A DNA stretch of 64,000 nucleotides from positions 620,001 to 684,000 of the forward strand of contig CBDCAA010000008.1 of assembly GCA_965213855.1 (NCBI GenBank), read 5' to 3'. Positions 17,030 to 26,040 of the stretch are shown here, piece by piece. Made by a program: the position numbers and the translations under genes. The notes beneath the pieces are model-generated. The model was given only the letters and a program-made list of their open reading frames with translations. It was not told the origin of the DNA and did no database searches. Source of the DNA: JBBROS01 sp965213855 (GTDB lineage: Bacteria > Pseudomonadota > Alphaproteobacteria > Acetobacterales > Acetobacteraceae). Within the stretch, counting starts at the first letter, position 1, and each line of letters begins with the position of its first letter.

Positions 17030-18064
17030 ATGACCGGGCTTCTCAACCGATTGATGCGCAGGCCAGCTGGGGAGCCGCCCGCCCCGCCGAGTGCCGGGAC
17101 CGCGGCATTCCCCACCGGACCTTTAACGACCGAACTCGACGTCCGGATGTGCTTCCGCCTGATTCTCGGGCGCGAGCCGAATCCCGAGGAGTGGGCCGGG
17201 CACAGCGCGCAATCGGGCCACGATCTCGCCGCCGTCGTCGCCGGCTACGTCAACAGCCTGGAGTTCGCGCGCCGCGGCCTGATGCGCCCGGACCCGGCGC
17301 GGGCGCCCCGCGTGGCCGAGTTCCCCGGCTTCCGCATCTTCGCCGACCCCGAAGATCTGCAGATCGGCCGCCACGTGCTGACGGGCGCCTACGAGCCGGA
17401 GGTCGAGGCCGTGTTCCGCGCCGTGCTGCGCCCGGGGATGGCGGTGGTCGATATCGGCGCCAACATCGGCTTCTTCACGATGCTCTCGGCCGCGCTGGTC
17501 GGGCCGTCCGGCGCCGTGCTCGCGATCGAGCCGAACCCGGCCAATGCGCGGCTGATGGAAGCCAGTCGGCGGCTGAACGGGTTCGATCACGTGACGCCGG
17601 CGCAGGTCGCGGCCGGGCGGGCGATCGGCCTGCTGATGCTCAACACGACCCATAGCAACGGCACGACGGCCGAGCCCGGGGCGGACCAGGACCAGCTGCT
17701 CGCCGCCAACACCGTGCCGTGCGTGCCGGTGGACACCCTGGTCGGCGGGTGGCGGTCGCCACCGGTCGGGCTGATCAAGATCGACGTCGAGGGTGCGGAG
17801 TACAATGCGTTGCTGGGCGCCGAGGGCCTGATCAGGCGCGACCGGCCGATCCTCGTCAGCGAGTTCAGCCCCGACCTGATGCCCGGCATCTCCGGCATCG
17901 ACGGGCCGGGGTACCTGCGCTGGATCGTCGGCCTGGGCTACACGCTGTCGGTGATCCGGACCGATGGCCCGCCGGACCCGGCCGGGCAGGACGTGAATGC
18001 GGTGATGGGCGCCTACACGCGGCGCGGAACCGACCACATCGACATCATCGCAACCCCGGCCTGA
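17030..18064 (+). CDS. FkbM family methyltransferase with an N-terminal DUF4214-like segment
   Basis: A 344-residue protein. Residues about 35-90 (CFRLILGREPNPEEW, then YVNSLEFARRGL) resemble the DUF4214 module seen in secreted or glycan-related proteins. Residues about 140-330 form an FkbM SAM methyltransferase (VVDIGANIGFFTML, VLAIEPNPANARLM, GLIKIDVEGAEYNAL). It would O-methylate a sugar or glycan. It is divergent from the giant FkbM/glycosyltransferase gene, with 66 nt between the start codons. Its stop lies inside the end of the next, convergent gene. Domain order and length are otherwise regular. Confidence 0.8.
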   Translation: MTGLLNRLMRRPAGEPPAPPSAGTAAFPTGPLTTELDVRMCFRLILGREPNPEEWAGHSAQSGHDLAAVVAGYVNSLEFARRGLMRPDPARAPRVAEFPGFRIFADPEDLQIGRHVLTGAYEPEVEAVFRAVLRPGMAVVDIGANIGFFTMLSAALVGPSGAVLAIEPNPANARLMEASRRLNGFDHVTPAQVAAGRAIGLLMLNTTHSNGTTAEPGADQDQLLAANTVPCVPVDTLVGGWRSPPVGLIKIDVEGAEYNALLGAEGLIRRDRPILVSEFSPDLMPGISGIDGPGYLRWIVGLGYTLSVIRTDGPPDPAGQDVNAVMGAYTRRGTDHIDIIATPA

Positions 18065-18407
18065 CTGGCTCGGCCAGCAGGAAGGCCGCGTTCTCGCGGA
18101 GCTGGAGGGTGTAGCGATAGACGAATCGCGTTTCGGCCGGGGCGGCCCCCAAAACCGGCGTGTCATACACCGCCCGGCGCACCCAGACCGCGCAGGCGAC
18201 GAGGTTGGGCGCCGGCCCGGGGGCTTGGCCGATGGCCTGTGGCTCCAGCCGGGGCGGAACGCCGGCCTGCTCGAGCCGGTCGGACACAAGGCGCAGCACC
18301 TCCGGCCGAGCGCATACCGGGCCGCGGCCAGGGTCTGCGGCGCAGGCGGGCAGGGCGGCAAGGACTGCCAGCAGGGCAAAGGGTGATATGGCGCGGTTCG
18401 GGTGCAT
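18045..18407 (-). CDS. small secreted protein of unknown function
   Basis: A 120-residue protein I do not recognise. It has a clear signal sequence (MHPNRA, then hydrophobic SPFALLAVLAALPACAA). LPAC at residues 19-22 could be a lipobox, or ACA/AD a signal peptidase I site. The mature part has four Cys in total and a C-terminal segment FVYRYTLQLRENAAF. It starts 22 nt downstream of the prepilin peptidase gene, on the same strand, and overlaps the convergent FkbM gene by 20 nt. A link to the secretion genes is only positional. Confidence 0.55.
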   Translation of the reverse strand: MHPNRAISPFALLAVLAALPACAADPGRGPVCARPEVLRLVSDRLEQAGVPPRLEPQAIGQAPGPAPNLVACAVWVRRAVYDTPVLGAAPAETRFVYRYTLQLRENAAFLLAEPVRPGLR

Positions 18408-18428
18408 GTCGGCTCCGGGTGAGCGGGC

Positions 18429-19169
18429 CTAGCTATAAAGGCGCACGATCCATCCGGCGAGCGCGAGGTAGGGGCCGAACGGCAGGGCCAGGGCCGCCGT
18501 GACTTTCCGGCCCATGAACGACAGGACGCACGCGGCGGCCAGGCCGGCGATGGCGGCGTCCAGCACGATCGGGCCGAGGCCGGCCAGGCCGGTCCACGCA
18601 CCCAGGGCGGCAAGCAGCTTCGCATCGCCCTCGCCCAGCCCATCGCGCCCGCGCAGGCGCCGGTAGACCAGAGCCACAGCCGCGAATGCCGCATAACCCG
18701 CGACCGCCGCCAGGGCGTGGTCGGTCGCGACAGCCGGCTCGTCATGCCAGGCCAGGATGAGCCCGGCAGGGATCAGCGGCAGGGTCAGCACGTCCGGCAG
18801 GCGGAAGCTGAGCGCGTCGATCCAGCCTAGCGTCAGCAAGGTCCAGCCGAGCGCGCAATCGGACCAGGCCCGGTCCGGGTCGGCCCAGACGGCCCAGGCC
18901 GCGACCGCGACCGCTGCGACCTCGACCTGCCAATGGAACGCGGCGATCGGCGCCGTGCAGCGTCGGCATCGGCCCCGCTGGATGGCGTAGCTGAGCAACG
19001 GCACGAGTTCGATGGCGCGCAGCGGCGCGCCGCATGCCTCGCAGACCGACCGGACCGCCACGACAGGACGCCCTGCTGGGAGCCGGCGCACGAGGACGCC
19101 CGCGAAGCTGCCGATGAAGGGCGCCAGCAGCAGGAGCAGCCAGGTGGGCGGAGTCTCGGGCCAGGCCAT
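18429..19169 (-). CDS. gspO: prepilin peptidase / type IV leader peptidase
   Basis: A 246-residue polytopic inner-membrane aspartic protease. The N-terminal cytosolic loop has the two CxxC pairs of bifunctional enzymes (Cys43/46 and Cys68/71). The two catalytic aspartates are Asp118 (WIDALSFRLPD) and Asp182 (GLGEGDAKLL, the GxGD motif). It would cleave and N-methylate pseudopilins such as GspG at 10366. Length is normal, and no methyltransferase-domain residues are missing. It lies next to gspD, on the opposite strand. Confidence 0.88.
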   Translation of the reverse strand: MAWPETPPTWLLLLLAPFIGSFAGVLVRRLPAGRPVVAVRSVCEACGAPLRAIELVPLLSYAIQRGRCRRCTAPIAAFHWQVEVAAVAVAAWAVWADPDRAWSDCALGWTLLTLGWIDALSFRLPDVLTLPLIPAGLILAWHDEPAVATDHALAAVAGYAAFAAVALVYRRLRGRDGLGEGDAKLLAALGAWTGLAGLGPIVLDAAIAGLAAACVLSFMGRKVTAALALPFGPYLALAGWIVRLYS

Positions 19170-19429
19170 GGTAGATCCCTACGGCGCGTCGCCGTCTACC
19201 CCGGCGCGCCCGCTTGCACCAAATGGGACAGGGAGGGCCGTTCCGGCGGGAGCCGGTTTCTGCGGCGCCGCGAGCGCCCAAACCCCGCAGTTCCGCTCTG
19301 ATGGCCTCGACGCACCCCGGGCCCCTCCGTTCCAGGGAGGGGAGAAGAGAGGCGCCGGCTTCGAGCGATCGCCCTACCGTCCATGCGGCAGGGCTTGAGT
19401 TGCGGCCCGAACCCGTGGATGACGGCGCC

Positions 19430-21757
19430 ATGCGCGCACCGGCACGAACCGCAGTCCTGGCGACGAAGGCCCTGTCCGGCGCGGCCGTGCTGGCCCTGGT
19501 GGCGCTGGCCGGGTGCGAGAAGGTCGAGACGCCGGCGCTCGAGGCGCTGCCGGAGCTGCCGATCGGCGCCGTCGCGACTCCGCGCGTGAACGGGCCGGTC
19601 GGTAGCACCGACAGCGTCACTCCGGCCCAGGTCTCGATCGGCCAGGGCCGCAATATCGCACTGCCGCCGGACGCGCCCTCGGGCGGCGGCGACATCACGC
19701 TGAACTTCGTCGACACCGACATCCGCGAGGTGGTGGCGCAGGTGCTCGGCACCGTGCTGCACGTGAACTTTACGATCGACCCGTCGATCCGCGGGACCGC
19801 GACACTGCGGACGGTGAACCCGGTCAGCCGGGCGCAGGTGCTGCCGGCGCTGAATGCCGTCTTGGCGCAGAACGGGGCCGCGATCACCCAATCGGCCGGC
19901 CTGTATCGGGTCGTGCCCAGCGCTGCCGCGGCCGGCGCGGCGGGGCAGGGCACGCTGATCCCGCTCCGTTACGCCTCGGCCACCGAGCTGGCCAAGCTGC
20001 TGCAGCCCTATGCGGCGCCGAACGGGCGAGTGCTCGCCGATGCGGGCAGCAACGCCGTGTTGATCGGCGGCGACGCGGCGACACGGGACGCGCTCGTCTC
20101 GTTGGTGCAGGCGTTCGACGTGGACGTGCTGGCCGGGCAATCCTACGCGCTGCTGCCGGTGACGTCCGGCGGCGCCAAGGACTTCGCGACCGCGCTGTCC
20201 GACGCGTTCCGCAGCGGCAATGGCGGGTCGCTGTCCGGCGTGGTCCGGGTGGTGCCGATGGAACGGATCAACTCCGTGCTGATCACGTCCTCGCAGCCGC
20301 GCTACATCGACGATGCGCGCCGAGTTTATGCGCTGATCGAGCGGCAGCGGCGGCAGACCGTGCGGGCCTGGAACGTCTACTATCTGCAGAACAGCCGCAG
20401 CAACGATATCGCCTACACGTTGCAGCAGGCGTTCACGCCGAACCACGTGACTGCGACGCCCACGCCGCGGCGCGTCGGCTCGACGGCGCCCGGCCGGGGC
20501 AGCAGCTCGTCGGGGTTCAACCAGGGCAGCAACGGCGGAGGCTCGGCCGGTCTGGGCGGTGGCGGTGGCGGCCTGGGCGGTGGCAGCCTGGGCGGTGGCA
20601 GCCTGGGCGGCGGTGGCCAGGGCGGTGCCGGCAGCCTGGGCGGCGGTGGGCTGGGCGGCGGCGGGCTGGGCGGCGGCGCGCAGCAGACGGGTATCGGTCA
20701 GGCGGATCCGTCGCAGAACCCGGCCAACCCGTTGCTCGGCGGCCTTGACCCGACCTCTGCGGCGGGCCCGGCAGGAGCGGACGATGCCAACAGCATCAAG
20801 ATTATCCCGAACCTGCAGAACAACGCCGTGCTGATCTATGCCACGCCGCAGGAGAAGGACACGATCGAGGCGATGCTGCGCAAGATCGACATCCTGCCGC
20901 TGCAAGTCCGGATCGACGCGACGATCGCTGAGGTCGACCTGAACGACAACCTGTCCTACGGCACGCAATTCTTCTTCAAGGCAGGCGGCATCAACGGCGC
21001 GCTCAACTTCAGCCCGGCCGGCACCGCAGCCGGCGCGTTCGCCTCCGGTTTTCCCGGCTTCGTGCTCAGCGGGCCCAACAACGGCAACGCCGCGCTGAAC
21101 GCGCTGCAGTCCGTCACCAAGGTGAACGTGCTGTCCTCGCCGCAGGTGCTGGTGCTGGACAACGAACCGGCGCGGCTGCAGGTCGGCAATCTGGTGCCCT
21201 ACCTCACCAGCAGCTCGCAGAGCCAGATCACGTCGAACGCGCCGGTCGTGAACTCGATCGACTACCGCGAGACCGGGGTCATCATGGAGGTGACGCCGCG
21301 GGTGAACAGCGGCGGACTGGTCACGCTCGACATCTCGCAGGAGGTGAGCGACATCGACACCGCCGCAACCCAGAACAGCGCGATCCAGTCGCCGACCTTC
21401 CTCGAGCGGCACGTCAGCTCGCGCGTGGTGGTGCAGGACGGGCAGACGGTCGGGCTGGCCGGGCTGATCCGGGACAGCTCGTCGCGGGTCAACAGCGGCA
21501 TCCCATGGCTGAAGGACATCCCGGTGCTGGGCTTCCTGGCGGGCAGCCAGTCGAACACGCGGGCGCGGACGGAGCTGCTGGTGCTGATCACGCCGCATGT
21601 CGTGCACGACCAGCGGGACGCGCGGGCGCTGACCGAAGATCTGCGCGACCAGCTGATCAACGCCGCCCGGGTGCCGCAAGAGCTGAACCCGGCGCGCCCG
21701 AGCGGGTCCGAGGACCCGCAGCGCCGCATCCGGCGGGGGCTGACGCTCGAGCATTGA
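19430..21757 (+). CDS. gspD: type II secretion outer-membrane secretin GspD
   Basis: A 775-residue secretin. The chosen ATG (19430) yields a lipoprotein signal with lipobox LAGC (Cys29). An in-frame ATG at 19214 would add 72 residues and bury it. N-domains follow: ITLNFVDTDIREVVAQVLG (N0/N1-like), then repeated N-modules up to about residue 350. A long Gly/Ser-rich linker covers about residues 370-425. The secretin core is near 470-750 (VNVLSSPQVLVLDNEPARLQVG, TGVIMEVTPRVN, VGLAGLIRD, PVLGFLAG, TELLVLITPHVV). It forms the outer-membrane channel for folded exoproteins. gspE/F/L/M are not in the window. Confidence 0.9.
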   Translation: MRAPARTAVLATKALSGAAVLALVALAGCEKVETPALEALPELPIGAVATPRVNGPVGSTDSVTPAQVSIGQGRNIALPPDAPSGGGDITLNFVDTDIREVVAQVLGTVLHVNFTIDPSIRGTATLRTVNPVSRAQVLPALNAVLAQNGAAITQSAGLYRVVPSAAAAGAAGQGTLIPLRYASATELAKLLQPYAAPNGRVLADAGSNAVLIGGDAATRDALVSLVQAFDVDVLAGQSYALLPVTSGGAKDFATALSDAFRSGNGGSLSGVVRVVPMERINSVLITSSQPRYIDDARRVYALIERQRRQTVRAWNVYYLQNSRSNDIAYTLQQAFTPNHVTATPTPRRVGSTAPGRGSSSSGFNQGSNGGGSAGLGGGGGGLGGGSLGGGSLGGGGQGGAGSLGGGGLGGGGLGGGAQQTGIGQADPSQNPANPLLGGLDPTSAAGPAGADDANSIKIIPNLQNNAVLIYATPQEKDTIEAMLRKIDILPLQVRIDATIAEVDLNDNLSYGTQFFFKAGGINGALNFSPAGTAAGAFASGFPGFVLSGPNNGNAALNALQSVTKVNVLSSPQVLVLDNEPARLQVGNLVPYLTSSSQSQITSNAPVVNSIDYRETGVIMEVTPRVNSGGLVTLDISQEVSDIDTAATQNSAIQSPTFLERHVSSRVVVQDGQTVGLAGLIRDSSSRVNSGIPWLKDIPVLGFLAGSQSNTRARTELLVLITPHVVHDQRDARALTEDLRDQLINAARVPQELNPARPSGSEDPQRRIRRGLTLEH
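20551..20679 (+). repeat. glycine-rich GGGSLGGG/GGGGLGGG tandem repeats inside gspD
   Basis: Imperfect direct repeats of a unit like GGCGGTGGCAGCCTG encode alternating GGGSL and GGGGL. They form the flexible linker between the N-domains and the secretin core. The run is in frame and belongs to the protein, not to a CRISPR or mobile element. Its repeat number could vary between strains by slippage. Confidence 0.8.
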
Positions 21758-21879
21758 TGGCGCGGGCCGCGCGGCAGCTGGGGCTTGCCGCGGCCGGGGT
21801 TCTCCGCTGAATTATCCGCCAAGAACAGGCCGCCCCACCCGACCCGGGTCCGGGGCGACCGCATTCGGGAGGACTGTCC

Positions 21880-22524
21880 TTGATCGATCGGCGTCATCTG
21901 GCGGGGGCCGCTTGCGCCGCCGCGATCCTACTGGCCGGGCCCTGCGCCCGGGCCGCGACCTTCACCGTCTCCGCCGCAGGCACGATCGACAGCGGGCTCG
22001 ACACGAGCGGCCTGTTCGGCGCGGCGAACGGCAACCTCGCCGGGCTGGGCTTCTCCGAGGTGCTCGCCTTCGACCAGCCCGGCAGCAGCAGCTTCAATAG
22101 CCCGTCCGACACGACGAACACGGGCACCAGCACCGGCCGCGTCACCGTGACCGTGGGTGGGGTGACGTTCACGGCGCCGTTCGTCGAGTCGTTCTCCTCC
22201 TACATCGAGGAGACCCCGTTCGAGCTGTTCTCGTCCAACGTCGGCGACAACGGCAGCGCGACCGAGTCGCTGAGCGCGACCGTGGCGCTGCAGGCGGCCG
22301 GCCCTGCGTTCCCGGTCAACCTGTACCGCCCGTTCAGCTACACGGCCCGGCCGGCCGACGCCGGGCTGAACGGCGGGATGGTGCAGTTTGCGGTCAGCGA
22401 CACCGGCATCGACACGAGCTTTTCCGCGACCCCCTCCAGCATTGCGCTCGCCGTGCCGGAGCCGGGATCGCTCGTCTTGCTGGCAGGCGCGATCGGGTTC
22501 GCCGTACGCCGCCGCCGCGCCTGA
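21880..22524 (+). CDS. PEP-CTERM sorted extracellular protein
   Basis: A 214-residue secreted protein with an N-terminal signal peptide (AGAACAAAILLAGPCARAA). It has a Ser/Thr/Asn/Gly-rich beta-type body and a C-terminal PEP-CTERM signal: VPEPGSLVLLAGAIGF followed by AVRRRRA. Such proteins are processed by exosortase and are often linked to exopolysaccharide. No exosortase is in the window. The start is TTG at 21880, supported by GGGAGG seven bases upstream; no ATG lies before the signal peptide. It precedes the GH28 gene by 14 nt, so co-transcription is likely. Confidence 0.82.
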   Translation: MIDRRHLAGAACAAAILLAGPCARAATFTVSAAGTIDSGLDTSGLFGAANGNLAGLGFSEVLAFDQPGSSSFNSPSDTTNTGTSTGRVTVTVGGVTFTAPFVESFSSYIEETPFELFSSNVGDNGSATESLSATVALQAAGPAFPVNLYRPFSYTARPADAGLNGGMVQFAVSDTGIDTSFSATPSSIALAVPEPGSLVLLAGAIGFAVRRRRA

Positions 22525-22538
22525 CCGGAGATCGGGGA

Positions 22539-24038
22539 ATGTCCATGCGAATCACCATCGGCTTGCGCACCGCGCTGCTCGCCTCCGCTGCCGCGGCGGC
22601 CATCGCCCACCCCGCCCATGCCCAGAACGCGTGCGACCCGCGCGTGTATGGCGCAGCCAACGACGGCGTGACCGACAACACGGTCATGATCCAGGACGCG
22701 ATCGACGACTGCGCGGCCGGCGGCGGCGGGATCGTGCCTATCAGCGGTGGCGGCGTTTACCTCACGGGCCCGATCATGCTGCGCAGCCACATCCACCTGC
22801 AGGTGGACGGCGGGACGACGCTGAAGAACATCGCCGACCACAGCCGATACCAGCCGGCCTTCATCGGCTATCCCTTCCAATTCCAGAACGACCCGGCGGT
22901 GACCGGCACCGGCCCCACGCTGCCGGGCCTGCCCGAGGCGATGATCTCGGCCAACGGCGCCGATGACGTCGGCCTGTTCGGGCCCGGCACCATCGACGGC
23001 AGCGGCAACGACCCGGCCACGTCGGCAACCCCCGACAACCCGCAGCAGCTCAGCTGGTGGACGCTGGCCAACAACACGAAGGCGGCGAACCCCACGAGCT
23101 ACCCGGGCTTCCCCGACATCCCGACCAGCAACGGCCTGCCGCGCCCATGGCTGGTGGAGTTCTACAACTCGACGAACGTGCAGGTGCGGAATGTCACCCT
23201 GACGAACTCGCCGATGTGGCACCTCGGCCTGCGCTACTGCACGGGCGTGACGCTCGCGAACTACACCGTCAACACGTCGTCGACGTCGCCCAACACGGAC
23301 GGCGTGGACCTGGTCGGGTCGCAGACCGTGACGATGGCGGGGCTGACGATCGCGACCGGCGACGACAATGTGGCGATCAAATCCGGCCTGCCGGGTGTGC
23401 CGGCCGGCTCCTACTACGCGGCGCCCTACAACCTGCCGCGGATCCCGACCAGCGGGGTAACGATCGTGAACGGCAAGTTCGGCAGCGGCCACGGGCTCTC
23501 GGTCGGCAGCGAGACGGTCAACGGCATCCAGCATATCCGCGCGACCAACATCAGCTTCGCCGGCACCGATAACGGCTTCCGCATCAAGACCGGGCGGGAC
23601 CGGGGCAACCAGATCTTCGACATCGTCATGACCAACCTGACGATGGTCGACGTGCCGGTCCCGCTCTCGCTCAGCGACTACTACCCGACGGTGCCGACCG
23701 CGACCCAGGGCGACATCCCGCAGACGACGACCGCGGAGCCGTTCACGCACGACATCACCATCACCAACCTGACCGCGACCAATCCCGGGACCGTGCGGGC
23801 CACGTCGACGACCGGCGGGCTGGTGCTGGGCTTGCCGGAATCGCCGATCTACAACCTGACGCTGAACCATGTGCACATCACCGCGGCCAAGCCGACCTAC
23901 ATGCGGCTGCGCAACATCACGACCAGCACGTGCAACGACGTGGTGATCAAGCCGCTGAACGCCGGGTCGCCGAACAATGGCGCGACGTTCGACAACGAGG
24001 GCGGGGTGGTCGGCAACACCGGCTGCGGGGGGAGCTAG
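22539..24038 (+). CDS. secreted glycoside hydrolase family 28 (polygalacturonase-like)
   Basis: A 499-residue right-handed beta-helix enzyme with a signal peptide ending AHPAHAQ. The GH28 active-site motifs are in order: NTDG (residues 252-255), GDDN (274-277), GHG (317-319) and RIK (348-350). It would hydrolyse galacturonan (pectin) or a related uronan outside the cell. A second ATG two codons in is also possible. Its neighbours are the secretin GspD and a PEP-CTERM protein, so it is a plausible T2SS cargo; this is inference. The presence of a pectinolytic enzyme suggests a plant- or soil-associated life. Confidence 0.85.
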   Translation: MSMRITIGLRTALLASAAAAAIAHPAHAQNACDPRVYGAANDGVTDNTVMIQDAIDDCAAGGGGIVPISGGGVYLTGPIMLRSHIHLQVDGGTTLKNIADHSRYQPAFIGYPFQFQNDPAVTGTGPTLPGLPEAMISANGADDVGLFGPGTIDGSGNDPATSATPDNPQQLSWWTLANNTKAANPTSYPGFPDIPTSNGLPRPWLVEFYNSTNVQVRNVTLTNSPMWHLGLRYCTGVTLANYTVNTSSTSPNTDGVDLVGSQTVTMAGLTIATGDDNVAIKSGLPGVPAGSYYAAPYNLPRIPTSGVTIVNGKFGSGHGLSVGSETVNGIQHIRATNISFAGTDNGFRIKTGRDRGNQIFDIVMTNLTMVDVPVPLSLSDYYPTVPTATQGDIPQTTTAEPFTHDITITNLTATNPGTVRATSTTGGLVLGLPESPIYNLTLNHVHITAAKPTYMRLRNITTSTCNDVVIKPLNAGSPNNGATFDNEGGVVGNTGCGGS

Positions 24039-24042
24039 AGGA

Positions 24043-24486
24043 GTGGTCCAAATCCGGCATTTGCTGATTGCCTGCGTCGTCGCCTGCGGCGCGGGGGGCG
24101 CGCTGGCCCAGGGGCCGGCGGTGCCCCAGGCCGCACCCATGCCGAAGCGCTACCCGCAGCCGATCCGGGTGGGCAGCATCATCGGCCAGGATTTGCTGCA
24201 GCCGGTCGAGGCGCAGCCGGTGCTCGGCCACATCCAGGCCGTGCGGCAAGGCCCCGATGGGGCGGTCACGGTGATCGTCATGCTGGGCAGCATCCTCGGG
24301 ACCGGCCTGAGCACCGGAGGCCGCACCGTGGCGCTGCCGTCCGATATGGTCGCCTATCTCGGTCCGCAACTGGCCTTGACGGGCTACACGCCGGAGCAGT
24401 TGCGCAACCTGGCGGCCGCGCCGGATGGGCCCGATTTGCCCCCCGACGCGGTCGTGCCGCTGCCGATCACCAAGCCATTCCACTGA
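24043..24486 (+). CDS. small secreted PRC-barrel-like protein
   Basis: A 147-residue protein with a signal peptide (LLIACVVACGAGGALAQ). The centre resembles a PRC-barrel/photosynthetic-reaction-centre H-type beta-barrel (VGSIIGQDLLQPVEAQPVLG, then ALPSDMVAYLG). A GTG at 24043 is the start that retains the signal peptide, with GGGGGAG nine bases upstream. The frame extends upstream only inside the GH28 gene. It ends in a Pro-rich tail. Function is unknown; PRC-barrel-like proteins of this type are common secreted small proteins in alphaproteobacteria. Confidence 0.55.
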   Translation: MVQIRHLLIACVVACGAGGALAQGPAVPQAAPMPKRYPQPIRVGSIIGQDLLQPVEAQPVLGHIQAVRQGPDGAVTVIVMLGSILGTGLSTGGRTVALPSDMVAYLGPQLALTGYTPEQLRNLAAAPDGPDLPPDAVVPLPITKPFH

Positions 24487-24503
24487 TCTAGCCCGGCAAG
24501 ACA

Positions 24504-24525
24504 CCCTTCCCGCCAGGCGGAAGGG
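24504..24525. terminator. hairpin between convergent genes, likely bidirectional terminator
   Basis: CCCTTCCCGCC and GGCGGAAGGG form a nearly continuous stem with one bulged C, in the 49-nt gap between two convergent genes. There is no clear U-run on either strand, so intrinsic termination is uncertain. Confidence 0.45.
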
Positions 24526-24535
24526 GCCTTGGCCG

Positions 24536-25687
24536 TTACTGGAGGACGATCTCCACCCGGCGGTTCTGCGGTTCGCGCACGCCCGGACCCGTCGCGACCA
24601 GCGGCCGGCTGAAGCCGAACCCCTGGGTGGTGATCGCCGCCTGCGGCACGCCGAGCCGCACCAGCTCGGCCGCCACGTTCTGCGCCCGGCGGACCGAGAG
24701 GCCCTGATTGTAGCGGGCCGTGCCGGTCGTGTCGGTGTGGCCCGAAACCATGATGCGCGTGACCGCGACCCGCGTCGTGGCCTGTGCGGCCTGTGCGATG
24801 ATCTGGCGCGCCCGATCGGTCAGGTCGCTCCGGTCCCAATCGAAGAACACCAGGTAGGTGCGGGCGCTTTCGGCTTGCGGGACCGGGGCGGGCGCGACCT
24901 CGACGGGCGGCGGGGCGGCGTTGAACGCATACCGCAGGCCGACCGAGACGGTGTGGTTGTAGTCGGCGTTCTCGCGGATGCGCGCGCTGGTGACGGTGTT
25001 GCCGGCGAAGTACTGGCCCTTGAACACCAGCGGGCCCGGGACGCTGCTGAAGCGGTAGTCGAGCGTGGCGGCGAGGCCGGGGACGGCCGCGATCGGATAG
25101 GCGAGGCCGATGATCGCCTGGTAGGCGAAGTTGCCGTCCGTGCCGGTGCTCCGCAGCAGCGACTGGTTTCCGGTCACGAAATTGACGTTGTGGTTCACAG
25201 CCTGCAGATAGCCGGCGCCGATGCCGACGTAGGGCGTGATCGGCGTGTCGACGCCGAAACGCGCGAGGTCGACGTCGTAGAGGACGTTGAGGAAGCCGCC
25301 GTATTTCTGCCGTTCACCGGTCACGGTCGTGCTGGACGGCGTGAAGGTGCCGCCGCCAAAGGCGTTGCGGTTCGTCAGCGACCCGACGCGCGACAGGTTA
25401 TTGTCGAAATACGTGCCCTCCAGCTCGGCCCGGAAGCCGTTGCCGAAGCCGTAGCCAACATAGGCCCCCGTGCGGAACCCGGTGTCGTAGCGCTCCCGCG
25501 TGTTGCCCAGGTTGATCGCGGTGTTGCCGAGGCGCACGCGGTTGACCTCCGAGTCCTGCTCGAAGTTGGCGCCGGCCAGCCCACCGACATACAGGCCGGT
25601 GATCGTCTCGGCATGCGCCGCTGCCAACGCAGCGAACGGGGCGGCCAGAACGGTCGCAGCGAGCAGCATGGGTCGTAATTTCATCAT
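24536..25687 (-). CDS. OmpA-family outer-membrane protein with an N-terminal beta-barrel
   Basis: A 383-residue protein. A signal peptide (LLAATVLAAPFAALAAAHA) is followed by an eight-strand porin-like barrel (GLYVGGLAGANF, YVGYGFGNGFRAELEGTY, PYVGIGAGYLQAV, LDYRF, VSVGLRYAF). A Pro-rich hinge (PPPVEVAPAPVPQAE) precedes a C-terminal OmpA domain (YLVFFDWDRSDLTDRAR, ISGHTDTTG-like VSGHTDTTGTARYNQGLSVRRA, PQNRRVEIVL). It anchors the outer membrane to peptidoglycan. Two adjacent ATGs (25687, 25684) are possible; GAGGA precedes both. It has a large, AT-richer upstream region. Confidence 0.87.
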   Translation of the reverse strand: MMKLRPMLLAATVLAAPFAALAAAHAETITGLYVGGLAGANFEQDSEVNRVRLGNTAINLGNTRERYDTGFRTGAYVGYGFGNGFRAELEGTYFDNNLSRVGSLTNRNAFGGGTFTPSSTTVTGERQKYGGFLNVLYDVDLARFGVDTPITPYVGIGAGYLQAVNHNVNFVTGNQSLLRSTGTDGNFAYQAIIGLAYPIAAVPGLAATLDYRFSSVPGPLVFKGQYFAGNTVTSARIRENADYNHTVSVGLRYAFNAAPPPVEVAPAPVPQAESARTYLVFFDWDRSDLTDRARQIIAQAAQATTRVAVTRIMVSGHTDTTGTARYNQGLSVRRAQNVAAELVRLGVPQAAITTQGFGFSRPLVATGPGVREPQNRRVEIVLQ

Positions 25688-26040
25688 TGATCCTCGTTCA
25701 TTCGTCGGCAAACGGCCGTGTCGCACTGCAGCACGGACGACGACGTATGAACGGACGACACCACCAAAGTTCCAGTGCACGTTCTATCGAATCCTGACAA
25801 CAATAGCGAGCTGTGGCGTAAAACCCACAGGTAATGACGCCAACATTAACTCGACGTATGGTTAGCTCAACAGGGCGTGATTTGAGTTTCGTGTCTGCGC
25901 CAAGCGCTCGGGTTGCCTCACAGGCTCGTGTCTTCTGTCGGCTTTCTTTCGGTGGAGCATCGGGGAAGGCGGCCCGGGCGAAACGTTTTGTTAACCTTCT
26001 TCCCTCATCATCGAGGGGACGTAGAGAAACGGGGCCGGCA
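25688..26040. other. AT-richer divergent intergenic region
   Basis: 353 nt separate the start of the OmpA gene from that of the gene at 26041. Base composition drops sharply relative to the flanks (for example around 25780-25870 and 25980-26015, with AT-rich runs such as TTTTGTTAACC). I see no coding sequence of its own. It probably holds the promoters of both divergent genes, but I cannot fix clear -35/-10 pairs. Confidence 0.6.

Noticed and set aside
20551..20679. Repeat array in gspD as a CRISPR or satellite
   Set aside because: Short unspaced in-frame Gly codon repeats, no spacers of constant length.
19196..21754. 852-codon minus-strand frame opposite gspD
   Set aside because: His/Arg/Gln-rich antisense reading of the secretin; no family motif.
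22338..24140. 600-codon minus-strand frame opposite the GH28 gene
   Set aside because: The plus-strand product has all four GH28 motifs; the antisense has none.
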